A program made the translations under genes and the position numbers. Positions 42,706 to 50,823 of a stretch of 64,000 bases of DNA are shown here, piece after piece; position 1 is the first letter of the stretch, and every line of letters begins with the position of its first letter. The notes under the pieces were generated by a model. That model was not told the DNA's origin. It worked only from the letters and a program-made list of their open reading frames with translations, and did no database searches. This DNA comes from Hymenobacter sp. BT559 (GTDB taxonomy: Bacteria > Bacteroidota > Bacteroidia > Cytophagales > Hymenobacteraceae), in the NCBI RefSeq assembly GCF_016427535.1, contig NZ_JAELXV010000001.1, positions 1,054,001 to 1,118,000 of the forward strand, read 5' to 3'.

Positions 42706-43015
42706 ACTAGAAAGCTAAACAGCCGCGCCCGGCACCTAGGTGCCGGGCACAGGCAGCCGCGTATACGGCGGGCAGCCACTGTGCGGTGCCCCCGTTGCCC
42801 TGGCTACCTAGGTGCAAGCTAGCGCTCGGCCGCTTGCAAAACCTTCACCAGCCGAAGATTGTCTGCTAAGGCCAGGGGGCACATTGTGAAAGCCGAACTA
42901 TACCACTACGCTTGGGGTTAAGAAAGTTGCTGCCGGCAGACCCTAGGTCAACCTGTTCAGCTTAATTTTCGTTACGACCTTTATACTGCCGGTGGTGAGT
43001 ACCGGCCCGATGCTT
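42706..43015. other. 310-bp intergenic region
   Basis: No gene is seen. The region contains a perfect 22-bp CCTAGG-centred palindrome (42727-42748) and two more CCTAGG sites (near 42806 and 42941). It should hold the promoters of both divergent genes, though no clear TAnnTTTG box is visible. Confidence 0.6.
42727..42748. repeat. Perfect 22-bp palindrome centred on CCTAGG
   Basis: GCCCGGCACCT joined to AGGTGCCGGGC. It lies in a divergent gap, 22 bp upstream of the 42178-42705 start, so it could be an operator site rather than a terminator. Confidence 0.55.
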
Positions 43016-43375
43016 ATGTCTGATTTGCTACTCGACGTCAATCTACAGCAGGTGCCCGACGACTACCTCGCCGGGGCGTGGCGGGTGGCCCACCGTGTGC
43101 TCAATCGGGCCGACCCAGCGAGCGCGCTGGCTCAAGCTACCAATTTGGTGCTGGGCGGCCAGCTGCTTGAGCTTCAGGCTCCTGATCAAAACAAAACTGG
43201 CAGCTGGGCCGTGCAGCGCGATGAGTTGCTCAATCGCCCTTACCTGCGCATGAACCTGCCCACCGAGGAGTTGCGCGCCCTGGTTACGCGCCTGCGCCGC
43301 ACCACCGATGGCGCCCGTGCGCAGCTAAACCTGTACTTTAGCTCGGGGCTGGAAATGCAACTCGACCGTCCGTAA
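43016..43375 (+). CDS. Small protein of unknown function, upstream of the PAS protein
   Basis: A 119-residue soluble protein. It starts MSDLLLDVNLQQVPDDYLAG, with ATG at 43010 or GTG at 42992 as alternatives. The middle (RVAHRVLNRADPASALAQAT) is helical and LVTRLRRTTDGARAQLNLYFSS is at the C-terminus. No known motif. The PAS gene follows after 34 nt on the same strand, so the two are probably one transcript. Confidence 0.65.
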   Translation: MSDLLLDVNLQQVPDDYLAGAWRVAHRVLNRADPASALAQATNLVLGGQLLELQAPDQNKTGSWAVQRDELLNRPYLRMNLPTEELRALVTRLRRTTDGARAQLNLYFSSGLEMQLDRP

Positions 43376-43409
43376 TCTATTTTAAGTAAGAAAGTCTTCC
43401 GTTTTTGCC

Positions 43410-44288
43410 GTGTCTACCCTGCCAACTTCGATAGAAAGCGAGTTCCAATTTTTGGCTGATTTTATTCCGCAGTTGGTGTGGATAACCGACCCCACGGGGA
43501 ACCACGTTTACTTCAATCAGCGCTGGACAGACTACACGGGCTACACGCTGGCCGACAGCGTGGGCCCCGACATGTGGAACAATCTGCTGCACCCCGACGA
43601 CCGCGCCCGCGCCCGCAAGGTATGGGGCCACTCGCTGGCTACCGGCGATACGTACGAGATTGAGTATCGTTTTAAGTCAAACGAAGGCGGCTACCGCTGG
43701 TTTCTGGGCCAAGCCCTGCCGCGGCGCAACGAAGCTGGGGCCATCGTGACGTGGTTTGGTACCTGCACCGATATCCACGACCAAAAGCTGGCCGCCGAAG
43801 CCTTGGCCGAGCGCGAGTCGGAGTTTACGACCCTGGCCGACAACGTGGCGCAGCTGTCGTGGATGGCGCGGCCCGATGGCCACATCTATTGGTACAACAA
43901 GCGCTGGTATGACTACACCGGCACCGACCTGGCCGCAATGGAAGGCTGGGGCTGGGAAAAGGTGCACCATCCCAGCTTTGCTAAGTCGGTGGTGGAGTTT
44001 GTGAGCCAGGCCTGGCCCAAGGGCGAGCCTTGGGAGCTGACGTTTCCGCTACGCGGCCAGGATGGCGAGCACCGCTGGTTTTTGACCCGCGCCGTGCCCA
44101 TTCGCGATGAGCAGGGCAACACCGTGCGCTGGCTGGGCACCAACACCGACGTGACCGAGATGCGCCACTTGCAAGAGCAGCTGCAAAACTCCTACGCCGA
44201 CCTAGAAGCCAAAGTGACGTTCCGCAACCTGGAGCTGGAGCACGAAGTGCAAAACCTTCGCAAGCAGCTGGAAGCCTCCGCGGCTTAA
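43410..44288 (+). CDS. Two-PAS-domain protein without a kinase
   Basis: A 292-residue protein starting at a GTG. Two PAS/PAC units occupy about residues 8-128 (FIPQLVWITDPTGNHVYFNQ, RFKSNEGGYRWFLGQALPRR) and 135-258 (NVAQLSWMARPDGHIYWYNKR, RGQDGEHRWFLTRAVPIRDE). Each ends with a GT.TDIH- or NTDVTE-type boundary. A heptad-like helix (LQEQLQNSYADLEAKVTFRN onward, about 255-290) follows. Where a histidine kinase would continue, the gene stops. The helix stops before a DHp domain. The terminator is clear. It may sense a small ligand or redox state and act by dimerisation or by partnering with a kinase elsewhere. Confidence 0.85.
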   Translation: MSTLPTSIESEFQFLADFIPQLVWITDPTGNHVYFNQRWTDYTGYTLADSVGPDMWNNLLHPDDRARARKVWGHSLATGDTYEIEYRFKSNEGGYRWFLGQALPRRNEAGAIVTWFGTCTDIHDQKLAAEALAERESEFTTLADNVAQLSWMARPDGHIYWYNKRWYDYTGTDLAAMEGWGWEKVHHPSFAKSVVEFVSQAWPKGEPWELTFPLRGQDGEHRWFLTRAVPIRDEQGNTVRWLGTNTDVTEMRHLQEQLQNSYADLEAKVTFRNLELEHEVQNLRKQLEASAA

Positions 44289-44309
44289 GTCTGCCCCTAG
44301 GTATAAATA

Positions 44310-44349
44310 GACGGCGGCTGGCTGCGTAAGCGGCCAGCCGCCGTCTTTT
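44310..44349 (+). terminator. Terminator of the PAS protein gene
   Basis: The 13-bp arms GACGGCGGCTGGC and GCCAGCCGCCGTC are followed by TTTT. It lies 22 nt past the stop and 16 nt before the next ATG. Confidence 0.9.
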
Positions 44350-44364
44350 AGCGTTTAAGCCCCC

Positions 44365-45339
44365 ATGAACGCTATTATCATCCAAGCGCCCGGTGGCCCC
44401 GAGGTGCTGCATTTGCAAGAACTTCCGCGCCCCGCCCCCGCCGCCGGCCAGGTACTGGTGCGCGTGCACGCTGCCGGTGTCAACCGCCCCGATGTGCTGC
44501 TGCGCCAGGGCAAATACGCCGGCAGCGGCGATGTAACCGGCTCGGTACCGGGCCTCGAAATAGCTGGCATCATTGAGAAATGCGGCCCCGATGCGCCGCG
44601 CTGGCAACCCGGCGACGCCGTGTGCGCCCTGCTGGCAGCCGGCGGCTACGCCGACTATGCCGTGGTAGATGCCCGCCACTGCCTACCCGTGCCAACTGGC
44701 CTAGGTATGGTGGAAGCCGCCGCGCTGCCCGAAACCATATTCACAGTGTGGCACAATGTGTTTCAGCGCGGCCAGCTGCAGCCCGGCGAAACGCTGCTGG
44801 TGCACGGCGGCAGCAGCGGCATCGGCACCACGGCCATTCAGTTGGCGCGGGCCCTAGGTAGCCGCGTGGCCATTACGGCCGGCGACGACGCTAAGTGCCA
44901 GGCCTGCCGCGACCTAGGCGCTGAATGGGCCATCAACTATAAGACCGATGATTTTGAGCAAGTGCTCAAAGAAGTGGGCGTTGACGTTATTTTAGATATG
45001 ATAGGCGGCGACTACACGCCTAAAAACCTGCGCCTGCTGCACGACGACGGCCGCCTGGTTTTCATCAATGCCATGCAAGGCGCAAAAGCCGAATTCAACG
45101 CTTTGGAGGTGATGAGCCGCCGCCTCACTATTACGGGCAGCACCTTGCGCCCCCGCTCAGCCGACTTTAAGGCTGCTCTGGCCGCCGAAGTTGAAAAGCA
45201 CGTGTGGCCGCTCATTGCCGCCGGAAAATTTCGCCCCATCATCGACCGCACCTTCCCGCTGGCTGAGGCGGCCGCCGCGCACCAGCGCATGGAAAGCAGC
45301 GCCCACATCGGCAAGATTGTGTTAGAGGTGACTCGTTAG
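44365..45339 (+). CDS. NAD(P)H-quinone oxidoreductase (MDR family, zinc-free)
   Basis: A 324-residue PIG3/QOR-type enzyme. The N-terminal GroES-like fold has VLVRVHAAGVNRPDVLLRQG (about residues 31-50), VPGLEIAGII and GDAVCALLAAGGYADYAVV. The Rossmann part carries LLVHGGSSGIGTTAIQLARA (about 145-164), VDVILDMIGGDY and LVFINAMQG. There are no catalytic zinc cysteines, so quinone reduction is more likely than alcohol oxidation. It begins right after a terminator, so the promoter must lie in or before the 76-nt gap. Confidence 0.92.
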   Translation: MNAIIIQAPGGPEVLHLQELPRPAPAAGQVLVRVHAAGVNRPDVLLRQGKYAGSGDVTGSVPGLEIAGIIEKCGPDAPRWQPGDAVCALLAAGGYADYAVVDARHCLPVPTGLGMVEAAALPETIFTVWHNVFQRGQLQPGETLLVHGGSSGIGTTAIQLARALGSRVAITAGDDAKCQACRDLGAEWAINYKTDDFEQVLKEVGVDVILDMIGGDYTPKNLRLLHDDGRLVFINAMQGAKAEFNALEVMSRRLTITGSTLRPRSADFKAALAAEVEKHVWPLIAAGKFRPIIDRTFPLAEAAAAHQRMESSAHIGKIVLEVTR

Positions 45340-45357
45340 TAAATTATTAGCCCCCAT

Positions 45358-45417
45358 GTTGTCATGCTCAGCTTGCCGAAGCGATAGAGATGCTTTGGCA
45401 AGCTCAGCATGACCAAC
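45358..45417. repeat. Dispersed inverted repeat (GTCATGCTGA family), copy 3
   Basis: The arms GTCATGCTCAGCTTGCCGAA and TTTGGCAAGCTCAGCATGAC surround a short loop (GCGATAGAGATGC). It lies between convergent genes (quinone oxidoreductase and TlpA-like). It is a compact version of the family. Confidence 0.85.
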
Positions 45418-45425
45418 ACTAGAAT

Positions 45426-45911
45426 TTACAGAAACTTACGCAGCTCTGCCGTTAACTCGGCGGCCGTGAGGGGGTGCTCAAACGTAGCGCGTTTTTTAGT
45501 GTGGTTATTATAAATCAAAGTAAACGGGATGGAGCCCGACCACTGCCTGTCTACTTTTTGCAGCCAGGTATTAGGGTCGGTTTCATCGAGTAGCAGCACT
45601 TCTGATTTCAGGCTGTGCTTCTGCACAAAAGGCTTTACTTTTTTGTCGAGCTGCGCCACGTAATCGAGGCTTACGAGCACAAACTTCACTTTTTTGCCTA
45701 CTTGAGCGGCGCGTACTTTTTCGAAGCCGGCCATCTCTTGCACACACGGGCCGCACCAGGTAGCCCAAAAATTAACGATATAGGTCGTGTCGCTGGGGCG
45801 GGTCAACCGCTGCTGCAAAGCCGGAAACTTGAGCACGGCTACGCGTTGCGCATAGCTGGGGGCCGCCAGTAGCATTCCAGTGCTCAGCAGTAAAAAGAAG
45901 AACCTAGGCAT
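45426..45911 (-). CDS. TlpA-like exported thioredoxin-fold protein
   Basis: A 161-residue protein with signal peptide (MPRFFFLLLSTGMLLAAPSYAQ) and a thioredoxin fold. The redox motif is FWATWCGPC (CGPC at residues 53-56), and the cis-Pro position is in GSIPFTLIYNN (about residue 129). FVLVSLDYVAQLDKK lies between. The short form of the TlpA/ResA family acts in the periplasm, reducing disulfides for cytochrome or outer-membrane protein maturation. It is divergent from ispG, with a 127-bp gap holding the ispG promoter. Confidence 0.9.
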   Translation of the reverse strand: MPRFFFLLLSTGMLLAAPSYAQRVAVLKFPALQQRLTRPSDTTYIVNFWATWCGPCVQEMAGFEKVRAAQVGKKVKFVLVSLDYVAQLDKKVKPFVQKHSLKSEVLLLDETDPNTWLQKVDRQWSGSIPFTLIYNNHTKKRATFEHPLTAAELTAELRKFL

Positions 45912-45966
45912 GAAGAACCAACGAAATAATAACCTAGCCAGACAGACAACCTAGCCCGCCCGTAAG

Positions 45967-45995
45967 TTGCGCCCACGAGCCCGGCCGTACCTTTG
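45967..45995 (+). promoter_or_regulatory. Promoter of ispG (TTG - 18 nt - TACCTTTG)
   Basis: A TTG at 45967-45969 and TACCTTTG at 45988-45995 with an 18-nt gap match the Bacteroidota -33/-7 consensus (TTTG, about 19 nt, TAnnTTTG). The ATG of ispG follows 43 nt after the box. Confidence 0.6.
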
Positions 45996-46038
45996 TGGCC
46001 AGTCGCAACTTTCGCCTTTTGGACGCAGTTTTTAGGTT

Positions 46039-48048
46039 ATGAATAAGCAGTATTGCCCCAGCCTTACCGAGTACAAACGCCGTGTGGCGCGGGTAGTTAA
46101 CATTGGCGGGGTGCCGCTGGGCGGCGACTATCCCATTCGGGTGCAGAGCATGACCACCGTAGACACGATGGACACCCTAAGTTCGGTCGAGCAGACCCTG
46201 CGCATGGTAGAGGCGGGCTGCGAGCTGGTGCGCATCACCGCGCCCAGCGTTAAAGAAGCTCAGAACCTGTTGGAAATCAAGAAGCAGCTGCGGGCGCGCG
46301 GCTGCAACGTGCCGCTCATTGCCGACATCCACTTCACGCCCAACGCCGCCGAGCTGGCTGCCCGCATCGTGGAGAAAGTGCGCGTGAATCCCGGCAACTA
46401 CGCCGATAAAAAGAAATTCGAAGAAATCAACTACACCGACGCCAGCTACGCGGCCGAGGTTGAGCGCATCCGCGAGCGGTTCCGGCCGCTGGTGAAAATC
46501 TGCAAGCAGTATGGCACCGCCATGCGCATTGGCACCAACCACGGCTCGCTGAGTGACCGCATTCTGAGCCGCTACGGCGATACGCCGCTCGGCATGGTCG
46601 AGTCGGCGCTGGAGTTTCTGCGCCTCTGCGAAGAAGAAAACTACTACGACGTGGTGCTGAGTATGAAAGCCAGCAACACCCAGGTGATGGTGCAGGCCTA
46701 CCGCCTGCTAGTGCAAAAGCTCGACGAAGAAGGCCTACAGCCCTACCCGCTGCACCTAGGTGTGACCGAGGCCGGCGAAGCCGAAGACGGCCGCATCAAG
46801 AGTGCCGTAGGCATCGGCACGCTGCTTGAAGACGGCCTAGGTGACACCGTGCGCGTGAGCCTCACCGAAGCGCCCGAGCACGAGGCCCCGGTGGCCCGCA
46901 TGCTCATCAACCGCTACACCAGCCGCGCCGCGTTGGCCCAGCCCATCAAGCCGCTAGTGGGGGAGGAGCCCATCAACCCGTTCCAGTACTACCGCCGCCA
47001 CACCCACGAAGTAGCCAATTTTGGCGGCCTGAACGTGCCGCGCGTGGTGGCCGATTTGTCGCGCCTGCCGCAGCTCGAATACGCCGACCTACGTGCCGCC
47101 GGGCACCTGTACTCGCCTTTCCTCGACAAGTTTCAGATGTCGGACCTAGGGGCCGATTACATCTACACCGGCGAGCGACCAGTGCCCTTCATGCTGCCCA
47201 ACGGCCTGCGTGAAATCGTGAACTACCCCGCCTGGGTCGATGGCGGCCGCCGCCTGGAGCAGTACCCGCTCATGACGGCCGACCGGTACATGACCGACCA
47301 GCACCCCAACACATCGCTGGTCAACCACCCGCAGCTCAACTTCTTGCTGCTTACCCTCGACGCACTCGACGCCCCGCTGCTTGAGCGCCTACGCCAAGAC
47401 CCCACCGTGGTGCTGGTGCTGCACAGCCTCAACGCGCACGCTATGCCCGAGATGCGCCGGGCCTTCTTTGAGCTTATCAACCACGGCATCACCTGCCCGG
47501 TGCTGCTCGACCACGACTACCCCGCCCAAGCCGCCGAGCAAACCCAACTCGACGCCGCCACCGACCTAGGGGGCCTGCTCATCGACGGCCTCGGCGATGG
47601 CATCGTGCTGGGCACCAGTCGCCTGCCTTCCGACTATACCCAGGCGCAGTGGCTCGATGTGATTGACGGCCTCAACCAATTGAGTTTTGGCATCTTGCAG
47701 GCCGCCCGCACTCGCATGAGCAAGACCGAGTACATCAGCTGCCCCAGCTGTGGCCGCACGCTCTTCGACTTGCAGGAAACCACCGCCATGATTCGCAAGC
47801 GCACCGACCACCTCAAGGGTATTAAAATCGGCATCATGGGCTGCATCGTGAATGGCCCCGGCGAAATGGCTGACGCCGACTACGGCTACGTGGGCGTGGG
47901 CAAAGGCAAAATCGCCCTCTACCGCGGCCAGGATGTCATCAAGAAAGCCGTGCCCGAAGAACGCGCCGTAGACGAACTAATTGAGCTCATGCGCGAGGAC
48001 GGAAAGTGGATTGAGAAGGAGGTAGTCGGCGAGCCGGTGGGGGTATAG
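46039..48048 (+). CDS. ispG: 4-hydroxy-3-methylbut-2-enyl-diphosphate synthase (long form)
   Basis: A 669-residue iron-sulfur enzyme of the MEP isoprenoid pathway, making HMBPP from MEcPP. The TIM barrel begins RRVARVVNIGGVPLGGDYPI then VQSMTTVDT and INPGNYAD-like VNPGNYADKK, LHLGVTEAGEAEDG. The 4Fe-4S cluster ligands are CPSCGRTLFD (about residues 567-576) and GCIVNGPGE (about 600-608). An inserted domain of about 270 residues (from about 290 to 550) between the barrel and the cluster domain is the plant/Bacteroidota/Chlamydia form. The promoter is visible upstream. A small AT-rich gene follows after only 3 nt. Confidence 0.97.
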   Translation: MNKQYCPSLTEYKRRVARVVNIGGVPLGGDYPIRVQSMTTVDTMDTLSSVEQTLRMVEAGCELVRITAPSVKEAQNLLEIKKQLRARGCNVPLIADIHFTPNAAELAARIVEKVRVNPGNYADKKKFEEINYTDASYAAEVERIRERFRPLVKICKQYGTAMRIGTNHGSLSDRILSRYGDTPLGMVESALEFLRLCEEENYYDVVLSMKASNTQVMVQAYRLLVQKLDEEGLQPYPLHLGVTEAGEAEDGRIKSAVGIGTLLEDGLGDTVRVSLTEAPEHEAPVARMLINRYTSRAALAQPIKPLVGEEPINPFQYYRRHTHEVANFGGLNVPRVVADLSRLPQLEYADLRAAGHLYSPFLDKFQMSDLGADYIYTGERPVPFMLPNGLREIVNYPAWVDGGRRLEQYPLMTADRYMTDQHPNTSLVNHPQLNFLLLTLDALDAPLLERLRQDPTVVLVLHSLNAHAMPEMRRAFFELINHGITCPVLLDHDYPAQAAEQTQLDAATDLGGLLIDGLGDGIVLGTSRLPSDYTQAQWLDVIDGLNQLSFGILQAARTRMSKTEYISCPSCGRTLFDLQETTAMIRKRTDHLKGIKIGIMGCIVNGPGEMADADYGYVGVGKGKIALYRGQDVIKKAVPEERAVDELIELMREDGKWIEKEVVGEPVGV

Positions 48049-48051
48049 TTT

Positions 48052-48438
48052 ATGGTTCTTCGCCAAATGATAAGATTTATATTATCCGGCTTTCAGGTAT
48101 TTAACAAAGTTGTATTATCCATAGCAGTTGCTGTCTTATTTGGGGGTATGTTATGGCTAACTAAGAAATTTATCGAAATACCTGATGTATTAATCTCTAT
48201 AAAAGAGCAGATGATTCAAAACCCTGCTTTTATCTCTAAAATCGGAGAGTATAATGGGTTTGCAATATGGTATGATGAAGAATTAGCAGCGAAGAAATCT
48301 TCGGTTCCTTTTTCTGTTTCTATAAAAGGTAAAGGTGATGCCGCATATGTGAAAATAGTTGGTTACTATACTATCAAGCGTGATGGCGGAGTTGACTGCG
48401 TCAAAACTGACACTTTATATTCAAGACAGGAAAAATAA
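48052..48438 (+). CDS. AT-rich membrane-anchored small protein, unknown function
   Basis: A 128-residue protein beginning 3 nt after the ispG stop. It has one N-terminal transmembrane helix (VVLSIAVAVLFGGMLWLTKKF, about residues 20-40) and a soluble part. The latter has the pattern NPAFISKIGEYNGFAI, SVSIKGKGDAAYVKIVGYYT, which loosely resembles the fold of cytochrome-oxidase assembly factor 1 (Coa1/Tim21-type). That match is weak. Its base composition is about 35 % GC in 60-nt samples, far below the neighbours, and it lacks CCTAGG. It looks like a recently acquired gene that uses ispG transcription. Confidence 0.7.
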   Translation: MVLRQMIRFILSGFQVFNKVVLSIAVAVLFGGMLWLTKKFIEIPDVLISIKEQMIQNPAFISKIGEYNGFAIWYDEELAAKKSSVPFSVSIKGKGDAAYVKIVGYYTIKRDGGVDCVKTDTLYSRQEK

Positions 48439-48490
48439 AGTCTTCTTCTCAGCTGTAGCACGAGTTACATTGCGATAGACTCATACTGTA

Positions 48491-48958
48491 CTACTTACAC
48501 TTCTCCTTGCGGCGCGTATCGATGATATGCGCAATTTTCCAGCCCTCGGCTAGCTTCACCAGCTGAAAGGAGTCGTAGCCGCAGTGGCTGAATTTGCTAC
48601 CTAGGTAAAACTCATACGGCGCCCACACGCTGGCTAGGTTGGCATCGAGGAGCACGCGATCGAATTGCACGCGCTCGTCCCACACCTCGGGATGGGGCGT
48701 GCCCACGGCTTTCAAGAAGCCACTGATGCTTTCCGTCTCTAGGGTAGGGGGCTGGCCGGGCTTGCCGCCCAGGCCGTGAAAAACCGCGCCCGGCGCCAGC
48801 GTGCGGCGCACTAGCGTGCTATCACCCCGGCGCATGCCGTCAAAGAACGAGAGAACAGCTTGCTTCACAGCCTCGGTTTCGGAGGTGGCTTTTTGAGCGA
48901 AGGCCGGGCTGGCGCTGGCGGCTAGCGTGAGTAGAAGGAGTATCGTGCGGTAAGGCAT
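48491..48958 (-). CDS. SnoaL/NTF2-like exported protein
   Basis: A 155-residue protein with a signal peptide (MPYRTILLLLTLAASASPAFAQ). The remainder has the cone-shaped NTF2-like pattern: VLSFFDGMRRGDSTLVRRTL (helix then strand), FHGLGGKPGQ, then VQFDRVLLDANLASVWAPYEFYL and DSFQLVKLAEGWKIAHIIDTRR at the C-terminus. It matches the nuclear transport factor 2/DUF4440 class of small binding or isomerase domains. A start 39 nt upstream (48997) is less likely. It is head-to-head with the PhyH gene. Confidence 0.82.
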   Translation of the reverse strand: MPYRTILLLLTLAASASPAFAQKATSETEAVKQAVLSFFDGMRRGDSTLVRRTLAPGAVFHGLGGKPGQPPTLETESISGFLKAVGTPHPEVWDERVQFDRVLLDANLASVWAPYEFYLGSKFSHCGYDSFQLVKLAEGWKIAHIIDTRRKEKCK

Positions 48959-49029
48959 GAGCTGAAAAGACAAAAAAGGACGACCTAGGAGCCGCAAATT
49001 GCGCCCGAAAGCTGACTAAGTAACGGGCG

Positions 49030-49037
49030 TAGCTTTG
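49030..49037 (+). promoter_or_regulatory. -7 box (TAGCTTTG) 6 nt before the PhyH gene start
   Basis: TAGCTTTG fits TAnnTTTG; six nt separate it from the ATG at 49044, suggesting a near-leaderless mRNA. A -33 element is not evident. Confidence 0.4.
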
Positions 49038-49043
49038 CCACCC

Positions 49044-49775
49044 ATGACAACTGCACCCGCTACCTCCGCGCTGGCGAGCCAGCTGGCTACCACTGGCCAC
49101 GCCACCGTACCCCAGCTCTGCACCGCCGCCGAAGTAGCGGCCCTGCTGCACTGTATCGAAGCGGCGCCCGCCGCCAGCCCCAATTTTCGGCGCAGCCAAG
49201 ACTTATTTGCCATTCGCAACTTGCTGGGCGAAATACCTGCGTTGTGGCCGTCGCTTGATACGCCCGCCCTGCGCAGCCTCCTAGATGAGCTTTTCCCGGA
49301 AGGCTGCCACCTTACCAAGGCTATTTATTTCGACAAGCCCGCTGGCTCCAACTGGCTGGTGGCTTGGCACCAGGACCTGATGATAAACGTAGACCGCCGC
49401 GCCGATGGCCTGCCTGGTTTCGGGCCCTGGACGGCCAAAGCCGGCTGGGTAGCTGTGCAGCCGCCCGTGGCCGTGCTCGAAAACACCGTTACCATTCGTC
49501 TGCACCTCGACGACTGCGATGCTACCAACGGCGCGCTCAAAGTAGTGCCCGGCTCGCACCTAGGCGGCGTGGTTCCGGCCGAAACCATTGCCGCGCACAC
49601 GGCCATGGCTACCGTGTGCGCCGTGCCCGCCGGTGGGGCCATGCTCATGAAGCCGCTGCTGCTGCACGCTTCCAACCGCAGCACTGGCACCCAGCCGCGC
49701 CGGGTGGTGCATCTGGAGTTTTCGGTGGCCGAGTTGCCCGAAGCACTGGTTTGGCGTGAGCGGCGCGAATTATAG
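49044..49775 (+). CDS. Phytanoyl-CoA dioxygenase (PhyH) family protein
   Basis: A 243-residue 2-oxoglutarate/Fe(II) oxygenase. The metal-binding HxD is in LVAWHQDLMI (about residue 110). The distal His lies in LLLHASNRSTG (about 208), followed by RRVVHLEF with the 2-oxoglutarate Arg. The family motif TVTIRLHLDDCDATNGALKV and VPGSHLGG are in place. The substrate is not clear. A TTG nine nt upstream is also open but ATG is preferred. The promoter box is nearly at the start. Confidence 0.88.
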   Translation: MTTAPATSALASQLATTGHATVPQLCTAAEVAALLHCIEAAPAASPNFRRSQDLFAIRNLLGEIPALWPSLDTPALRSLLDELFPEGCHLTKAIYFDKPAGSNWLVAWHQDLMINVDRRADGLPGFGPWTAKAGWVAVQPPVAVLENTVTIRLHLDDCDATNGALKVVPGSHLGGVVPAETIAAHTAMATVCAVPAGGAMLMKPLLLHASNRSTGTQPRRVVHLEFSVAELPEALVWRERREL

Positions 49776-49875
49776 CTTAAACTTTGAGAGTCCGAGCTAC
49801 AGCTGAATATTCAGGTTTTAGTGCAATCATTCTGCCGCCCTAGGTGTTAATTTGTCGGCACTAGCCTATATCTAT

Positions 49876-50052
49876 ATGAACGGTAAAAACCTTTTCGACT
49901 TCGGCCCTGCCTTCGGTTATTTCTTCCGCAAGAATGACCCAAACCGCAAGACCAATTTCAACCTGCGTACCATGCACTTCATCAATAAGCTGAGCATGGC
50001 GATGTTTTTGGTGGGCCTGGGCGTGCTGCTCTACCGCTGGTTTATCCGCTAA
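49876..50052 (+). CDS. Small membrane protein (DUF6728-like)
   Basis: A 58-residue peptide with MNGKNLFDFGPAFGYFFRKN near the start and FNLRTMHFINKLSMAMFLVG, a conserved Bacteroidota signature, then one membrane helix LGVLLYRWFIR. It is similar to DUF6728 as I remember that family. A TTG at 49852 is also possible. It precedes the MmcQ gene by 12 nt. The function is unknown. Confidence 0.72.
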   Translation: MNGKNLFDFGPAFGYFFRKNDPNRKTNFNLRTMHFINKLSMAMFLVGLGVLLYRWFIR

Positions 50053-50064
50053 GCCCGGCCGCGC

Positions 50065-50430
50065 ATGAACATTGAGGAGTATCGCGATTTTTGTTTGAGT
50101 TTGCCGGGCGCCACTGAGGAGCTTCCCTTTGGCCCCGACACACTCGCGTTTAAAGTAGGCGGCAAAATATTTGCCCTTACCAGCTTGCAAACTTTCGCGA
50201 GCATCAACCTAAAGTGTGACCCTGAGCTGGCCGTGGAGCTGCGCGAGCGCCATGACTACGTGCTGCCGGGCTTTCACCAGAATAAAAAGCATTGGAACAC
50301 GGTAGTCATCGGCACCGGGGCCACCGTGGCCCAGCTGCGTCAGTGGATTACGCACTCGTATCAGCTCGTGGCGGCCTCGCTGCCCAAGGCCGTGCGTGCC
50401 GAGCTGGCTGAGGCTAGCAAGGAGTTATAG
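50065..50430 (+). CDS. MmcQ/YjbR family protein
   Basis: A 121-residue protein of the CyaY-like fold that includes MmcQ/YjbR. Landmarks: IEEYRDFCLSLPGATEELPF (about residues 2-21), FKVGGKIFALTSL (about 29-41), SINLKCDPELAVELRER (about 46-62) and HWNTVVIGTGATVAQLRQWI then the final helix with LVAASLPKAVRAEL. YjbR-type proteins are thought to bind DNA, but the role is poorly known. The start ATG is 12 nt after the small membrane gene, so the two form an operon. Confidence 0.9.
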   Translation: MNIEEYRDFCLSLPGATEELPFGPDTLAFKVGGKIFALTSLQTFASINLKCDPELAVELRERHDYVLPGFHQNKKHWNTVVIGTGATVAQLRQWITHSYQLVAASLPKAVRAELAEASKEL

Positions 50431-50823
50431 CCTCTTAGGGTTGGCACCGGCGGCTACTTGAAAAGTGCTGTCAGTAGCAGGCGCTAGCTAGGTAAAAGTT
50501 GGGGTCATGAGGGCACCCATTTGACCCCTAAAAAGACAGCCAGCTATGAATAGATTGGACTGCTTGGCACGAGGGTGCTACTTATTAAGAAGAAGAGGCT
50601 ATTCCGGGTGTTGGGATAGCCTTTTTTATGCGCTGGTACGGCCGACGATAGTAGTATTTAGGGCTTCGTTGATACTATTTTTTATTCATAAAATGCAGTA
50701 AATCACTCACAAAGCTTCTGGTGCCGTTGAGAGAGTAAAAGAACTGATTGGCCGTTTTAGGCGGAAGCTGGCTAAGGGGCTAGGGTAGTTTTGAAGTGTT
50801 AAAACTTTCCGCTCTGTTATCTA
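50431..50823. other. 393-bp intergenic region upstream of the discoidin gene
   Basis: No gene is seen. It contains a nested hairpin at 50501-50528 (GGGGTCA / TGACCCC with an inner GGG/CCC), a T-tailed hairpin at 50596-50627, and AT-rich sequence. It should hold the discoidin gene's promoter, but no clear box is visible. Confidence 0.6.
50596..50627 (+). terminator. Terminator-like hairpin with T6 tail
   Basis: The arms AGGCTAT / ATAGCCT (7 bp) flank a GC-rich loop and are followed by TTTTTT. It lies 166 nt past the MmcQ stop, so its target is not certain. Confidence 0.65.

Noticed and set aside
50501..50528. Hairpin GGGGTCA/TGACCCC with inner GGG/CCC, considered as an insertion-sequence end
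   Set aside because: There is no transposase, no matching second end and no target duplication; it may be a regulatory hairpin.
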